Below, piece by piece: positions 34,192 to 46,079 of a DNA stretch of 64,000 nucleotides. The position numbers were made by a program, and so were the translations under genes. The stretch is taken from the NCBI GenBank assembly GCA_036172665.1, contig CM069872.1, positions 55,724,101-55,788,100 on the forward strand, read 5' to 3'. Position 1 is the stretch's first letter. Every line of letters begins with the position of its first letter. This stretch comes from Prosopocoilus inquinatus (lineage: Eukaryota; Arthropoda; Insecta; Coleoptera; Lucanidae). Below the pieces are notes generated by a model. That model was not told where the DNA came from. It saw nothing but the letters and a program-made list of their open reading frames with translations, and did not search any database.

Positions 34192-35331
34192 GGCCCAGTT
34201 TTAAAATGACAAAAGTGTTAGAATTAACTCTCTCATCTTGTTCCTGCCTGTTTTCCACGGGCGTATATTGTTCGCCGCGATTGTAAAATGTTAATTCATT
34301 CCCTTTTCAACGACCGGTACGGGACGAGTTATTCCCTTTTTTGCGTTGTGCGAGTCCCCTTAGTTCCTGAAGCAACGTGGATGTCTTCCATTCCCTTGTA
34401 TACCTTCGTTGGTAATTCCCTTTTCAGGGACCGCTACGAGGGGAGTTATTCCCTTTTTTGCGTTGTGCTTGCCCCCCCTTGTTCCTGAAGCAGCGCGAAT
34501 GTCTTCCATTCCCTTGTGTACCTTCGTTGGTAAGAATCGATAAAACAGCGACGCCCTACTGCAATCAAAAGCGATTTGCAAGAAAATTTTTCGTTGGTAA
34601 GGTTTAAGGCCCAGTTTTACAATGGCGGTTTAACTTTGAGGCGAAGCTTAAATCCTTCACAACAATTGTTGAAATAATCGTTTTGGAACAAAAGTGTTAG
34701 AATTAACTCTCTCATCTTGTTCCTGCCTGTTTCCCACAGGCGTATATTGTTCGCCGCGATTGTAAAATGTTGTTAATTCATTCCCTTTTCAACGACCGGT
34801 ACGGGAGGAGTTATTCCCTTTTTGCGTTGTGCTTGCCCCTCTTGTTCCTGAAGCAGCGCGAATGTCTTCAATTTCCTTGTGTACCTTCGTTGGTAAGAAT
34901 CGATAAAACAGCGACCCCCTACTGCAATCAAAAGCGATTTGCACGAAAATGTTTCGTTGGTAAGGTTTTAAGGCCCAGTTTTACAATGGCGGTTTAACTT
35001 TAAGGCGAAGCTTAAATCCTTCACAACAGTTGTTGAAATAATCGTTGCGTCCAAAAGTGTTAGAATTAACTCTCTCATCTTGTTCCTGCCTGTTTTCCAC
35101 GGGCGTATATTGTTCGCCGCGATTGTAAAATGTTGTTAATTCCCTTTTCAACGACCAATACGGGAGGAGTTATTCCCTTTTTTGCGTTGTGCGAGCCCCC
35201 CTTGTTCCTGAAGCAGCGCGAATGTCTTTCATTCTCTTGTGTACCTTCGTTGGTAAGAATAGATAAAACAATGACGCCCTACTCCGATCAAAAGCGATTT
35301 GCAAGAAAATGTTTCGTTGATAAGGTTTTAA
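34192..35331 (+). repeat. Tandem cassette with truncated MITE in each unit
   Basis: AAAGTGTTAGAATTAACTCT begins units near 34214, 34690 and 35055. Each continues with CGTATATTGTTCGCCGCGAT, TTCCCTTTTCAACGACC, GTTCCTGAAGCAGCGCGAAT and AAAGCGATTTGC and ends in the left half of the MITE (GGCCCAGTTTTACAA at 34618, 34972 and 35332; remnant at 34192). The first unit is longer because an inner ~114-bp block is duplicated. Confidence 0.9.
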
Positions 35332-35459
35332 GGCCCAGTTTTACAATGACGGTTTAACTTTGAGCCGAAGCTTAAATCCTATATAGCAATTGTTGAAATA
35401 ATCGTTGCTAAGGGTTTAAGCCTTAGCCCAAAGTTGAGCCCCATTTGTAAAACTGGACC
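35332..35459 (+). mobile_element. Intact MITE (PIF/Harbinger-like)
   Basis: 128 bp from GGCCCAGTTTTACAATGACG to TTTGTAAAACTGGACC, with TAA on the left and TAG on the right. It contains CAATTGTTGAAATAATCGTT at the centre and folds nearly end to end. It is the reference copy for the elements at 7775 and 7855. Confidence 0.8.
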
Positions 35460-37430
35460 TAGGAAGTTCTTTTTAGAGTGTTTCGTTTTGGGAAGTTTTT
35501 AATAATAAAGTTTGTAATAATAATAATAATAATAATGTAAGTAATTGTAAGTACTTTTAAATATATTTAGTTTTAAATAATATTCCTAACAACTCCTGTT
35601 CTCGCCCCTCTGCGCTCAAGGACCTACGGTTTAACTAGATAATTTCGTTTTAGGTTATGCTCGGCCAAAATACGCCTTAAAAACGCGTAAATCAATCGGA
35701 ATTTTTATTTATTTTTTCTTAGGGGGTCGGACCTTGAAAAAGGTTGGGTAACCCCCCCGGGTATAAACGCGCTGGAATTTCCACGCGGAACGTTTTTTTT
35801 TTGCCAACTCAAAGCGCTCGATTGCAAACTTATCATAACTAATGAACCAATTAAAAATTATATCGACGCAAGAAAATTAGACATTCGTTAAACTGTCCGG
35901 CAGTTTTATCTGCCCCTAATTTGTCACGGTAATTACAATCAGCGCCCGGTTTCCTGCCGTGCGCACTTCTAATTGCAAAGTTATGTCATCATACTTGGCA
36001 AGAAGAAGGAGTTCCTGTTAAAGTGGTAACCAACAAGAGCAAGCAGATGTGAGAACGTTTGGAGGAGAAATAATAATAATTGTCGTCGTGTCTTCCAGGT
36101 GGTGTACAGACAGGGTTGAAATGAAACAATATCCATCAAACATACCCGTACATTTCCAGAGCACACACACTCACACACACACACAACGCATATAGGGTGG
36201 AAATGTAAGGGGTGATTTCGTTCGTATCCAGGTGACGAATTTCATTGCTCTCACTCGTATGTACATACATACACAGGGGGATGATCTCGGCAGGTAAAAA
36301 CAGAATAAATAACCAGTTTTCAAATTGAATTGAACGCCGATGATGATGATAACTCAGGGGGGGAAGTCCAGATGCAAAAAGCGACACGACGATATAAACG
36401 GAAGTGTATAATAAGAAGGGTTGCCGCTCTTAATAGCAGCGATTGTTTGTGTATTGAGTTACCGATTTTTAATTTATTTATCTTTTTTTAATATTAGAAA
36501 TCTATCTCTACCGACACAGCAGCTGATGCTTCTTCCTTCTTTTTAAAAACAATCCGCCCGTCCCATTCCGTCCATCAATTCCGTCCACCTTGTGCATTCG
36601 ATAATTGAACTCGAGGAAATAATTTTTTTTCTTTTTTAAACGCACCTGTCAGCGTCCTTGTGAATACACCACACGAACAGGTGAAATTAGGTGTTTCTGT
36701 ATACGTGTGTGTGTATACATAAAACGGATCAATTTGTTTGGAAAAGAGTGTAACCTGAGTAATAGGTGTATACATAAAACGGGTCAATTTTTTTGGAAAA
36801 GAGTGTAACCTAAGTGACTCTAAAAGCGACGTAATGAAATCGAATGTGATTCCCCGATTATTTTCGAAGCGTCGTCGTCTGGAACTCAAAGGAAAGAATC
36901 TAAACGAGAAACAAAAAAAAAACAAAAGCAGCAACCCGCATGGGTATGCAAATGCATCTGCAAGCGCCAAGTAGAATTTCTATTCGCTGATCTCGCGGGG
37001 AATTTTTACGTCCCGGGCACGTGGCACCTGCTCTTTACTTCTTCTCCTTCTTCTTCTTCTTATTCGGTACATGAGCGCGTAATTTACACGTCCATCCGAA
37101 GAGCAGGTGTTGCCAACAGAAACGGAGTAATATCGGTTTTATTATATGTAATTTTATGTTTTAACAGGACTCGCACGTTTGATTTTTTCCTTTGATATTT
37201 ATAACTACGCACCACATACTATAAGGCAGATGTTAACTTCGGATGTTTTACGTGAATGTCGAACGACCTACAGACCATCTTTGATGAAGTTTGAAACTCA
37301 AAATCCGGATTGAAACGAAACCGAACGAAAGGTCTACTGTATTTCAACTACCTTCCAATTCGTCTTCGCGATTTTACAAGAGAAAGAAACGAAAAAGAAG
37401 CTTTTTTTTTAACAAACCAGAAACTTGGGA
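35460..37430. other. Single-copy-looking sequence with microsatellites
   Basis: AAT run at about 35516-35536, CA run at about 36164-36184, GAT run near 36340 and CTT run near 37040. A ~60-bp tandem duplication (GTATACATAAAACGGRTCAA, GGAAAAGAGTGTAACCT) spans 36712-36812. No gene is called; the 131-codon minus frame at 36575-36970 crosses this duplication. Confidence 0.4.
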
Positions 37431-37470
37431 TAGGCAACCCAACGAGCACACTCGCTTATCCGGTTGCCTA
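37431..37470. repeat. Orphan hairpin of the 58.7-61.3 kb type
   Basis: TAGGCAACC and GGTTGCCTA form the outer stem, with CGAG/CTCG as an inner stem. It matches type A hairpins of the array at 58.7-61.3 kb but stands alone here. An AT run follows at about 37529-37549. Confidence 0.75.
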
Positions 37471-37577
37471 CATTGAAGGACATAAGAAGATTTTTTCTTG
37501 TTATGATTCTCCTAATTTTTCTTTCTAAATATATATATATATATATATAAAAAAACAATTTCCCTAAATTACACATT

Positions 37578-37876
37578 TCAAACCTGAGTGACCTGAGATC
37601 ATTTTCGGAATTTGGGGCGACGTTGCCACGTCTACCCTAGTAACCATCAGCGGCTTTTTCGAAGGCGCTGTTACCAAAGCCGGTCCGATAGATTTTAGCA
37701 CAGATTCGCGGATTCACGATATAACACACACACACAACCATGCTCGAACGGTGTTGGCGTCGATAGTGACCAGAAGATTGGCCCCGTACAAGCACGCTTC
37801 CGGCTTCTCGTTACTTAAGTCGACCCAAAATGGCCCCTGACCAATCGGAATTAAAAAGTAAGTACTGTGAGAATTG
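37578..37876 (+). repeat. Dispersed repeat R3, third copy
   Basis: Same motifs and order as 33069-33340, including GTTGCCACGTCTACC and CCAAAATGGCCCCTGACCAA, about 4.5 kb downstream and in the same orientation. Confidence 0.85.
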
Positions 37877-37879
37877 TGG

Positions 37880-40680
37880 TAATAATAAAGTTGCCCTCAC
37901 ACTACTACAGTATTACTAGGCAATAGAATACGAATAGACGACAAATTATAGACTCAAACAGACTTGTTGACCTTAGGCAACATATTTCAAACAATAGACC
38001 ATAATCACAAGGTTACATAAAAAATGAGTAGACTACAACAATAAATAAATTGTAGCAAAAACATTACAAACAATAGACTGAAGGTGGTGAACTATAGTAG
38101 ACTGTCAACAGCAGATTATAAGAAACAGACCGCAGAGCGAAAGATGAGACGTAAAATAAAACACAGATAAAGAAATTAGAATACAAACAAATAGAGTACA
38201 CACAATAGACAGGAAGGAAATAAACTATAGACAGCAAGGATTTCGACTTCAACACACAAAACAAAACAAAAAAAAAAGAAATTCAGATAAAGAAACACAG
38301 AAAACAAAACAAACAAAAATTAAATTCAAATAAAGAAAGAAATCTGCAAACTCCGAACGGTAGATAGATTATAGACAATAAATTGCAGACTATAGAACCG
38401 AATACAATAAACTATACACCGTCGACAATAAATTGTTACAAAAAACAGATCGCATAACAAAACTTTCTTTTTTTATAACATTCTGAAGAGGAGGCCTAAA
38501 AAATAAAACACAGATAAAGAAGTTAGACTACAAAAAATAGAGTAAGTACAGAGAATAGACTGCAGGAAATAATCTACAGACTGAAGATTAGCGACGATAA
38601 GCGCCGTCCGCAAGGTTTTCATACAATACACAAAACAAAACAAGAATATTCAATTTAGTTAAAGAAATTTGCAAACTATAGACTGAAGACAGTAAACTAT
38701 AGACTGTCGACAATAGATTATTACAAGAAGCAGACCGCAAAACCGAAGCTTCTCTTTTTTATACAACAGACAACACACAAAATAAAACAAAAAAATACGA
38801 AATTCATTTAAAGAAATCTGCAAACTGCAAAGGATAGATAGATTACAGAGAGTAAACTACAGGCCATAGATTCAAGACAGTAAACTATAGACTGTCGATG
38901 ATAATAGGCCGAAGAACAAACGATTCTTTTTTTACAACAGACCGAAGAGAAGACTTGAAAGAAAACACAAATTAAAAAAAATATAGACTACAAAGAAATA
39001 GACAAAGTACAGAGAATAGACTGAAGAGAAAATAAACTATAGGCAGGAGATTACGGACAATCACCGCTATTCACAAGAATTATGTACAACAAACAAACAA
39101 GAATACCTATGAAATTCATTTAAAGAAATCAGAAAACAAACAATAGATTATAGAAAATAAGTTACAGATTCCGAACAGTATAGACTAGACTATAGACCCT
39201 CGATAATAGATTATGCAATTATTAGACCCTTGCCACAGGTCTTTTTTCGCTATAAGTTATTAACAAAGTAGACAAGCGACGTGGAATAAAACATAGATAA
39301 AGAAATCAGAGTGTAAACAACAATAGACGAGCTGTAGAGAATAAATTTTAGGCAACTGTAGGCAATAAACTAAACTGTAGCTATTAAACTATTGACGATA
39401 GATTTCGTATGAGCAATACAATAAACAATCAAAGAAAAAAAATTGAATGCAAATAAACAAATTATGCTGCAGATTATAGAGAACAGGTTGGAGACAACAG
39501 ACTTGAAGATAGTAAACTATAGACTTTCGACTATAGATTACGTAATCAATAGTCTAAACAAGATACTTTTTTTAATACGTAACAAACTAAACAAAAGCCG
39601 TAGAACAAAATTAAATAAAGAAAAATTATGATGCAAAGAACAGACGGAGTATAGAGCATAAATTATAGGCAATAATAGATTGTAGCCAATAAACTATAGC
39701 CATTAAACTGTTAACAATAGATTTAGTACGTGCAACGGACTAAACAATGAAAGGAAAAAAGTAGAACGCAACTAAACAAATTATATAGCAGACAATGGAA
39801 AGATTACAGAGAACAAATTAGAGACAACAGACTCTCGACTATAGATTACGTAATCAATAGACACTTAATAACAGTTTTTTTTTTGTTAATGTAACAAACA
39901 GACAAGAGAAGAAAAAAATAGAACGCGAACAAACAAATTGTGCAGGTCATAGAGAACAAATTCGAGACAACGGACTTGAAGGCAGTAAACTATAGCCTTT
40001 CGACTATAGATTACGTAATCAATAAAGTATTAACAAAAGTTCTTTTTATACATAACAAACTAAACAAAAGGCGTGGAATAAAATATAGATAAAGAGAAAT
40101 TAGATTACAAAGAATAGACGGGTTATAGAGAATAAACTATAGGCAATAATAGATTGTAGCCAATAAACTACAACTATTAAACCGTTAACAATACATTTAG
40201 TACGTGCAACGGGCTAAACAGGAAAAGAAAACATAGAACGCATAGATTATACAGAGCAAAATAGGAATAACAGACTTGAAGACTGTGTACTATTGACTCT
40301 CGACTATAGATTACGTAATCCATAGACCCTTAACAAAAGTTTTTTTTTGTTATAACAAATAGACAAGAGACATGAAATAAAACAAAGATAAAGAAATGAG
40401 ACTGCAAACAATAGACGGGTTACATAGAATAAATTATAGGCAATAAACTATAGCTATTAAACTGTTAACAATAGATTTCGTCCGTGTCGTGCAACGGACT
40501 AAACAAGAAAAGGAAAAATAGAACACAACTAAACAAATTTTACCATGTACCTACAGACAATGGATAGATTATAGAAAATGGGTTACAGACATAGACTGAA
40601 GGCAATAATCTATCTATTGTAGACAGCAGATTATAGGCAACGGACTGTAGTTAAAAAACTGTTAAGAATAGATAGAATAA
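37880..40680 (+). repeat. A-rich degenerate array with CTATAGACTGTCGACAATAG
   Basis: Phrases such as AGTAAACTATAGACTGTCGA, CAATAGATTACGTAATCAAT, AATAAACTATAGGCAATAA and AAACACAGATAAAGAAAT recur throughout, about every 150-325 bp. The period is irregular, so the array is old or built of mixed monomers. Nothing coding seen. Confidence 0.8.
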
Positions 40681-42013
40681 ATAGAATAGAAGCCGTTCTA
40701 ATGTCAAAAAACATATTTCTATCCAGTTTTGGTAGGCGCGGCGGCTGCGACCGGCTTACTGATGTTTGCATTCGCTTAAAAAAAAATGGTAAATGCAGAA
40801 AACTCATTTCGAATGAGGTACTTATACTATTCGAACTATTCAAAGAGTACCCGCGGCTTTCTCTAAACGGCAAAAGTCGACGTGGATTTGTTAGAAGAAA
40901 TTAAAAGTAAATGTGAACTGCGATTTACATCCACACAAAAAAAAATTGCTTGCGTAAGAGATTAAGAATTACATCAGAATCGCAGTTGCATAAAATGCCT
41001 CTTAAGATTCAAGAACTGGCGAAAAGAGAAATTTCTCGTCTTGCGACTGCTTTAATTGATTCGTCCTGGTATTTAATCAATTAATTAATTGATTAATTTT
41101 CGTCTTTCAATCAGCAAAGCCCGTCCGTAATCTGATTAATTAAGTTTCGTTCTTCGCGCTTGCTGTGATTTTTTCCTTTGCGATTTTTGCGAACCGCATG
41201 CAAATCTCACCGTCGCGTCGCCGCAGTTCGTTAGCATCGCTGGAATTCACTATTTCCATCCGAACAGGTCTTCCAATTTCATCAACCCTCATTACGCGCG
41301 CGCATAAATAACGCCCGCAATTAACTATTCACAACCCGATTTCCGTTTAATTGACGTTAATCTAGCGCGGCGACGAGGTGAAATTTATTATTACCGTCGC
41401 GAGCGAAAACTAACTTATATTTTTTTTTACAAGTGGGTATTAATTTTAACGGCTCGAATGAATGCATGTGCGGCGGTGATTATTTCGAAATTCCGGGTCG
41501 TTTTCCAAGTGCTGTGCTACCCGTACTCCGTATTAGGGCTAATGTGACTTTCTAGATGAATTAAAATCATTTGCATAGATTAATGTCCGCTGGTTTGCTA
41601 GTCATCACATTACCCGGCTCGCGTAAAAATGATATAATCGACTGCGAAGAAGCTAGTTACGCAAATGAGTTGTTTGATGTCCGCTGGTTCGCTATTCATC
41701 AAATTCCTGGGGGGCGATCGGCCATTTCGATTACTAATTGACTGAAGGATACCGCATCAAATCCAGGAAGATGGACCTTGTTACTGTCGCTATTCATTCA
41801 ATACTGATTGATTATAATTATTATCATACTTAATAAATGAATACCGAATTCACCGGAAGTTCTGAGAACTTTCACCAGTGGGCGTAATTCCCGTGACTAG
41901 AGGTTCAGTTTGGCTTGTTACGCACTATGTTAGTTTCGCAAAAAAGAAAATTGCTGGGTCAGCGTGTGGACAGCTTGTTTAAGATTCACTTGCGCTTTGC
42001 ATTATAAAATATT
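40681..42013. other. Mostly single-copy sequence
   Basis: GATGTCCGCTGGTTCGCTA-type sequence is duplicated near 41585 and 41677. From 41875 the sequence is a diverged copy of the 276-bp unit described at 43181. An ATGCAAAT octamer lies near 41199. No gene is called. Confidence 0.4.
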
Positions 42014-42156
42014 AATGAACAGATAAAATAGCGACATCTTACTATCGCTTTTTGACCTGACATTGCAGTAGGATAGACAAATTGAAGCGGGATTTGCTCC
42101 TAATGAGTCCCACATGCAAGGCGGCCATGCTTGCTGTCAAAGCATAATGAAAGTTT
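42014..42156 (-). repeat. Inverted copy of the repeat at 8968-9108
   Basis: Read on the minus strand it matches 8968-9108: AACTTTCATTATGCTTTGAC, GCATGGCCGCCTTGCATG and CTTCAATTTGTCTATCCT. It lies just outside the left arm of the large inverted duplication. Confidence 0.8.
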
Positions 42157-42184
42157 TTTTTTTTTTATAAAATATTAGTTATTC

Positions 42185-43345
42185 TCAAACACCAAAAAAG
42201 AAATTAAACTCCACGGGGGTCTCAAGGTCATCCAAACTCAACTCCTCTTAACTCGATTCAAGCCGAGCAGATTTCAGACACAAAATTAATAAAATTTTAT
42301 AAAAAACTCAAAAAATTAAAGAAAAGTTTAAATAGCAACATCCTGCGATCGTTTTTAGACCATTATGACTGACAAGTCGTTTTTGGTTTGCAACGGAAAT
42401 CTCGAGCTACGCTTCTGCTGATGAGGACCCAAATAGGGCCGAAACAGCTGTACGGAGGGATGTACTCGAGGGACCCACTGAAATCAAAAACTTTTTAGAA
42501 ATGAAACATTTAAAATTCAGTCCAGCCCAACTCAAGGTTGTTTCAACCTCAAATGGACCCAGCCCAAGCAAAAAATAAAAAATAAAAATGAAAGTTATTA
42601 TTGCTCAAGGAAAAACTTAATTACGGAATTAAATCTGACGAAAGCAGGACCAATCCAGGTCGACTCAATTCAAAGAAAACAACAACAAAGAAATTAAACT
42701 GAGAAACTTAAAACTCAAAAAAGTGAAACGCAATCGGTCTCCGATCTGAGCAGGCGTACTTCCATTCAAAAGAAATTCGAAAACATGGATGTGTTGCCTG
42801 TACGGACATGTCGCACGGTTTTGCCTTTCATTGATGCTCACTCTGTATAATGAACGGGCGAAATTTTAGAATTTAATAAGCTCACCCCTCGACATAATAA
42901 TGAATGGATACAGAATGCCCTAGAAGTCCGGAAAACCTGTACTTATTTCACCAGTGGGCGTAATTCGCATCACTAGAGGTTCACTTTGGCTTGTTATGCA
43001 TTTTAATATATATACATATATATTTTTTTTTTTCAAAAAAGAATATACTTTCATTGACGCTCACTCTGTATAATAAACGGGCGAAATTGTAGGATTTAAT
43101 TAAATTCTCCCCTCGACATAATACTGAATGAATACAGAATGCCCTAGAAGTCCGGAAAACCTGTACTCATACCACTCGTCCTTTCACCAGTGGGCGTAAT
43201 TCCCATGGCCAAGAGGTTCACCTTGGCTTGTTACGCAATACGTTAGTCTTGCAAAAAAGAAAATTGCTGGGTCAGCATGTGGACAGCAAATATTATTCAC
43301 TTGCTCTTTGCATTATAAAATATTAGTTATTCACACATTATAAAA
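42185..43345 (+). repeat. Left arm of a ~1.15-kb inverted duplication
   Basis: This segment matches the reverse complement of 47922-49070 almost base for base. It includes ACTCAACTCCTCTTAACTCG, the hammerhead, CAATCGGTCTCCGATCTGAG, GGACATGTCGCACGGTTTTG and two copies of GGGCGAAATT with CCCTCGACATAAT. Differences by eye are scattered substitutions plus small indels in low-complexity stretches. A transcript spanning both arms would form a long double-stranded stem. Confidence 0.9.
42401..42470 (+). ncRNA. Type I hammerhead ribozyme in the left arm
   Basis: Stem I outer pairs are CTCGAG (42401-42406) with CTCGAG (42465-42470). Inner pairs join CTTCTG (42412-42417) to CGGAGG (42453-42458) with two G-U wobbles. 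Core CTGATGA is at 42418-42424, stem II GGACC/GGGCC (one mismatch) within 42425-42440, and GAAA at 42441-42444. The self-complementary CAGCTG is at 42445-42450, with cleavage triplet GTA, so cutting is predicted after A42452. All conserved core positions are present. Helix order and the two-base stem III loop match hammerheads known from Penelope-like elements and retrozymes. No reverse transcriptase is nearby, so the carrier would be non-autonomous. Confidence 0.8.
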
Positions 43346-44120
43346 TAAATTTTCACGTTTGCTACGCTTACCAAAAGCACGACGCAGAAGAGTTAGCAGG
43401 GCTTGAAAGAACACCACGCAAACAGCCTGAAAACTCTGTGCTTTTACCAATCGTCCTTTCACCAGTGGGCGTAATTCCCATGACCAAGAGGTTCACCTTG
43501 GCTTGTTACGCAATACGTTAGTTTTGCAAAAAAGAAAATTGCTGGGTCAGCATGTGGACAGCTTGTTTAAGATTCACTTGCCCTTTGCATTATAAAATAT
43601 TAGTTATTCACACATTATAAAATAAATTTTCACGTTTGCTACGCTTACCAAAAGCACGACGCAGAAGAGTTAGCAGGGCTTGAAAGAACACCACGTAAAC
43701 AGCCTGAAAACCTGTGCTTTTACCGTTCGTCCTTTCACCAGTGGGCGTAATTCCCACGGCCAAGAGGTTCACCTTGGCTTGTTACGCAATAAGTTAGTTT
43801 TGCAAAACAGAAAATTGCTGGGTCAGCGTGTGGACAGCTTGTTTAAGATTCACTTGCTCTTTGCATTATAAAATATTAGTTATTCACAAATTATAAAATA
43901 AATTTTCACGTTTGCTACGCTTACCAAAAGCAGGACGCAGAAGAGTTAGTAGGGCTTGAAAGAACACCACGCAAACAGCCTGAATAATCTGTGCTTTTAC
44001 CGTTCGTCCTTTCACCAGTGAGAGGTTCAGTTTGGCTTGTTACGCATCATGTTAGTATTGCAAAAAAATAAAATGCGTCGACTTTAATTACCGGGTCAAC
44101 GTGTGGAAAGCTCGTTTATG
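43181..44120 (+). repeat. 276-bp tandem repeat, three units plus a partial
   Basis: CTTTCACCAGTGGGCGTAAT begins units at 43181, 43456 and 43732 with a shortened one at 44009. Each unit contains AGAGGTTCACCTTGGCTTGT, AAATTGCTGGGTCAGC, GCATTATAAAATATTAGTTA and AAAAGCACGACGCAGAAGAG. The first overlaps the inner end of the left arm. Frames such as 43680-43871 follow the unit. Confidence 0.92.
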
Positions 44121-45170
44121 ATTCATCTGCTCTTTGGCTGATCGTTCTTGTATCTAACACCGGTAGGGCAGCCTTCGGCGTATTTTAATCCTATTTACAC
44201 GAGTTCGATTACTCACACGCATTCTTTCACAACACGTTTCTCACGAAATGAACTCCAATATTAAATAAGTTATTTTTGTATGTAAATGTCACTTTTTTTT
44301 AGGTGAAGCAAGTGAGCAGAGATGTGTGTGTTTTATACAGGGTAGACACGAGCAGCGCTTACCCTCGTCCGTTTACATTTTTAGTGGCAGCGGTGGGATT
44401 TGACGAATGTTTGCCAATCCCTGTTACATTCAAAACAGACGCGGAACAAAGCAAGATTAGTAGGGGCAGCGTTGCCAGATAAGCCGGAAATTCCCGTTTC
44501 AGTAAGAAATTGCGATGCACGTGGAAAATTGGACGTAAAATCGCGAAGTCCTCAAAAGATGTGATAATAACTCTTGCTTATTGTGAGTTGGCAATGAGCA
44601 GCAGAAGCGCGACAGGTGGTGGCACCGCCCGTGCATTTTTTAAAGCCGTCCGAGTTAATTAAACGTGCCGTACGCTTTTAATTTGGACCCTCCAGTTAAA
44701 AAATTTTTGCACCAGTTTCATTTTTTTTTTTTTTTTTGTGGGGGGCAGAAAATTTTATGCGACCACAGGCATGTGTCTTCCGAGTCTGGGAACCTCCCCG
44801 CGCGTGTCGCCACTCAAACCACACACCATATGTTCTTGCTTGCTTGCTTGCAACACGTAACTAATGCCATTATGTTCCCTATCAGCAGCAACAAACAACA
44901 TCCTCGCATTATTCTCTTCTTTCGGAACAATGCGTTACGTCGGATGTTTAATGGCCCATTGTCGTTTCCGCTCGAAACCGAACGAAACCTTAAAATCATT
45001 GTTTCTCTTTTCTCTTTACAAATTGGTAGATATTCGTAAAGCTTTGCGTTAATTGCGAATTGTCATCTCATGATTGAAGGTTTTAAGTACGTGGAGGACG
45101 CTGTGCCGTATGACGTGTGCCACTAAAAAACCGCGAAACTGGCACCGAAAACAGAAAACTTGAGCGTGCG
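44121..45170. other. Single-copy-looking spacer of the inverted duplication
   Basis: It contains a T run near 44719-44738 and CTTG units near 44837. The 124-codon + frame (44665-45039) shows no recognisable domain and no supporting context. No gene is called. Confidence 0.4.
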
Positions 45171-45235
45171 GTGACACGTGACAACACGTGATTACACGTG
45201 AACGCGTGATCTCACGCGTGAATTCACGTGACGTG
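45171..45235. promoter_or_regulatory. CACGTG (E-box) cluster with exact 10-bp spacing
   Basis: CACGTG occurs at 45175, 45185, 45195 and 45225. CGCGTG-type variants fill the intermediate positions (45203-45208, 45215-45220), so a CRYGTG word falls at about one helical turn per step. CACGTG is the site of bHLH factors such as MYC/MAX, MITF-like and CLOCK/CYCLE. It may instead be a 10-bp minisatellite with no function; no promoter is identified next to it. Confidence 0.5.
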
Positions 45236-45701
45236 CTACCACCAAATGTTTAAAAAATTTCTTTTTTTGAATGGACGCACCGTTCTGGTACACCCAGTAC
45301 GTGAAAATCTCAAGCTCGAATCGTGAACATTATTATTATTATTGTTATTATTACTACCCGGACAGTGGTATTTCCTGATTTTAATTGATTTTGTGCCTTC
45401 GGCGGCGTAACATAAACAAGTGAACCTGACAGAAAACGATCGCCGATTTTTCTTTTTTTCTTCTGGCGAAAAACTAAACAAATCAGTTAGTTCTCGAATC
45501 GCGCCTCGCTGAACGATCACATACGTTTGTTCGGGTTTATTTGCGGCCGGCGATTTAAACAAATGGATGATCTGCGCGCTTAAACTTAATAAACTCTTGT
45601 GCATCTCATGAAGAAGGAGGAAGAGGAGGAAGAAGAGGAGGATGAGGAGGATGAGGAGGAGGATGAGGAGGAGGTCAATATACTAGGCGGTATTAAAGTC
45701 A
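45236..45701. other. Spacer with ATT and GGA microsatellites
   Basis: An ATT run lies near 45330-45352 and a GAGGAG/GATGAG tract at 45609-45674. The 122-codon minus-strand frame includes an asparagine run encoded by the ATT repeat and is not called. Confidence 0.5.
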
Positions 45702-46018
45702 GACATTTATTATCCGTGCGAGCTTTTCCTAATAATAGAATCGCGCTTTATTACTTGCTGGATGATCACGTGACTTGACGAAAACTTCAAAGTACCCTGT
45801 ACTTAGTAATTAAAATACAGGGTGTTGCAATACTGCCGTCCATCACTTGCGCCGTTTTACTGCGGAATATAAAATCCAAAGTCAGATTCGTTAGTACTAC
45901 ACGACGTATTATTTTTTAAACACCCGCTATAGTTTTGCTTATTTGAAGAAAAACAAACATTTTTCCGTTTTCACCGTTTAGATATGCCGCATCATTTTCA
46001 TACCGAAGTACTTTCGAA
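45702..46018 (+). repeat. Direct repeat D, left copy
   Basis: It shares ATAATAGAATCGCGCTTTAT, CACGTGACTTGACGAAAACT, AAAATACAGGGTGTTGCAAT and TACTACACGACGTAT with 46792-47112. The inner phrase TACCCTGTA..TACAGGGTG is a small inverted repeat. Confidence 0.9.
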
Positions 46019-46079
46019 CACTACTTAAACATGACGAACGCTCACTCACTGAGTTACTTTCCGACTCAATACTCATTTA

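Noticed and set aside
45236..45604. 122-codon minus-strand frame
   Set aside because: It is partly encoded by an ATT microsatellite (poly-N) with no recognisable domain.
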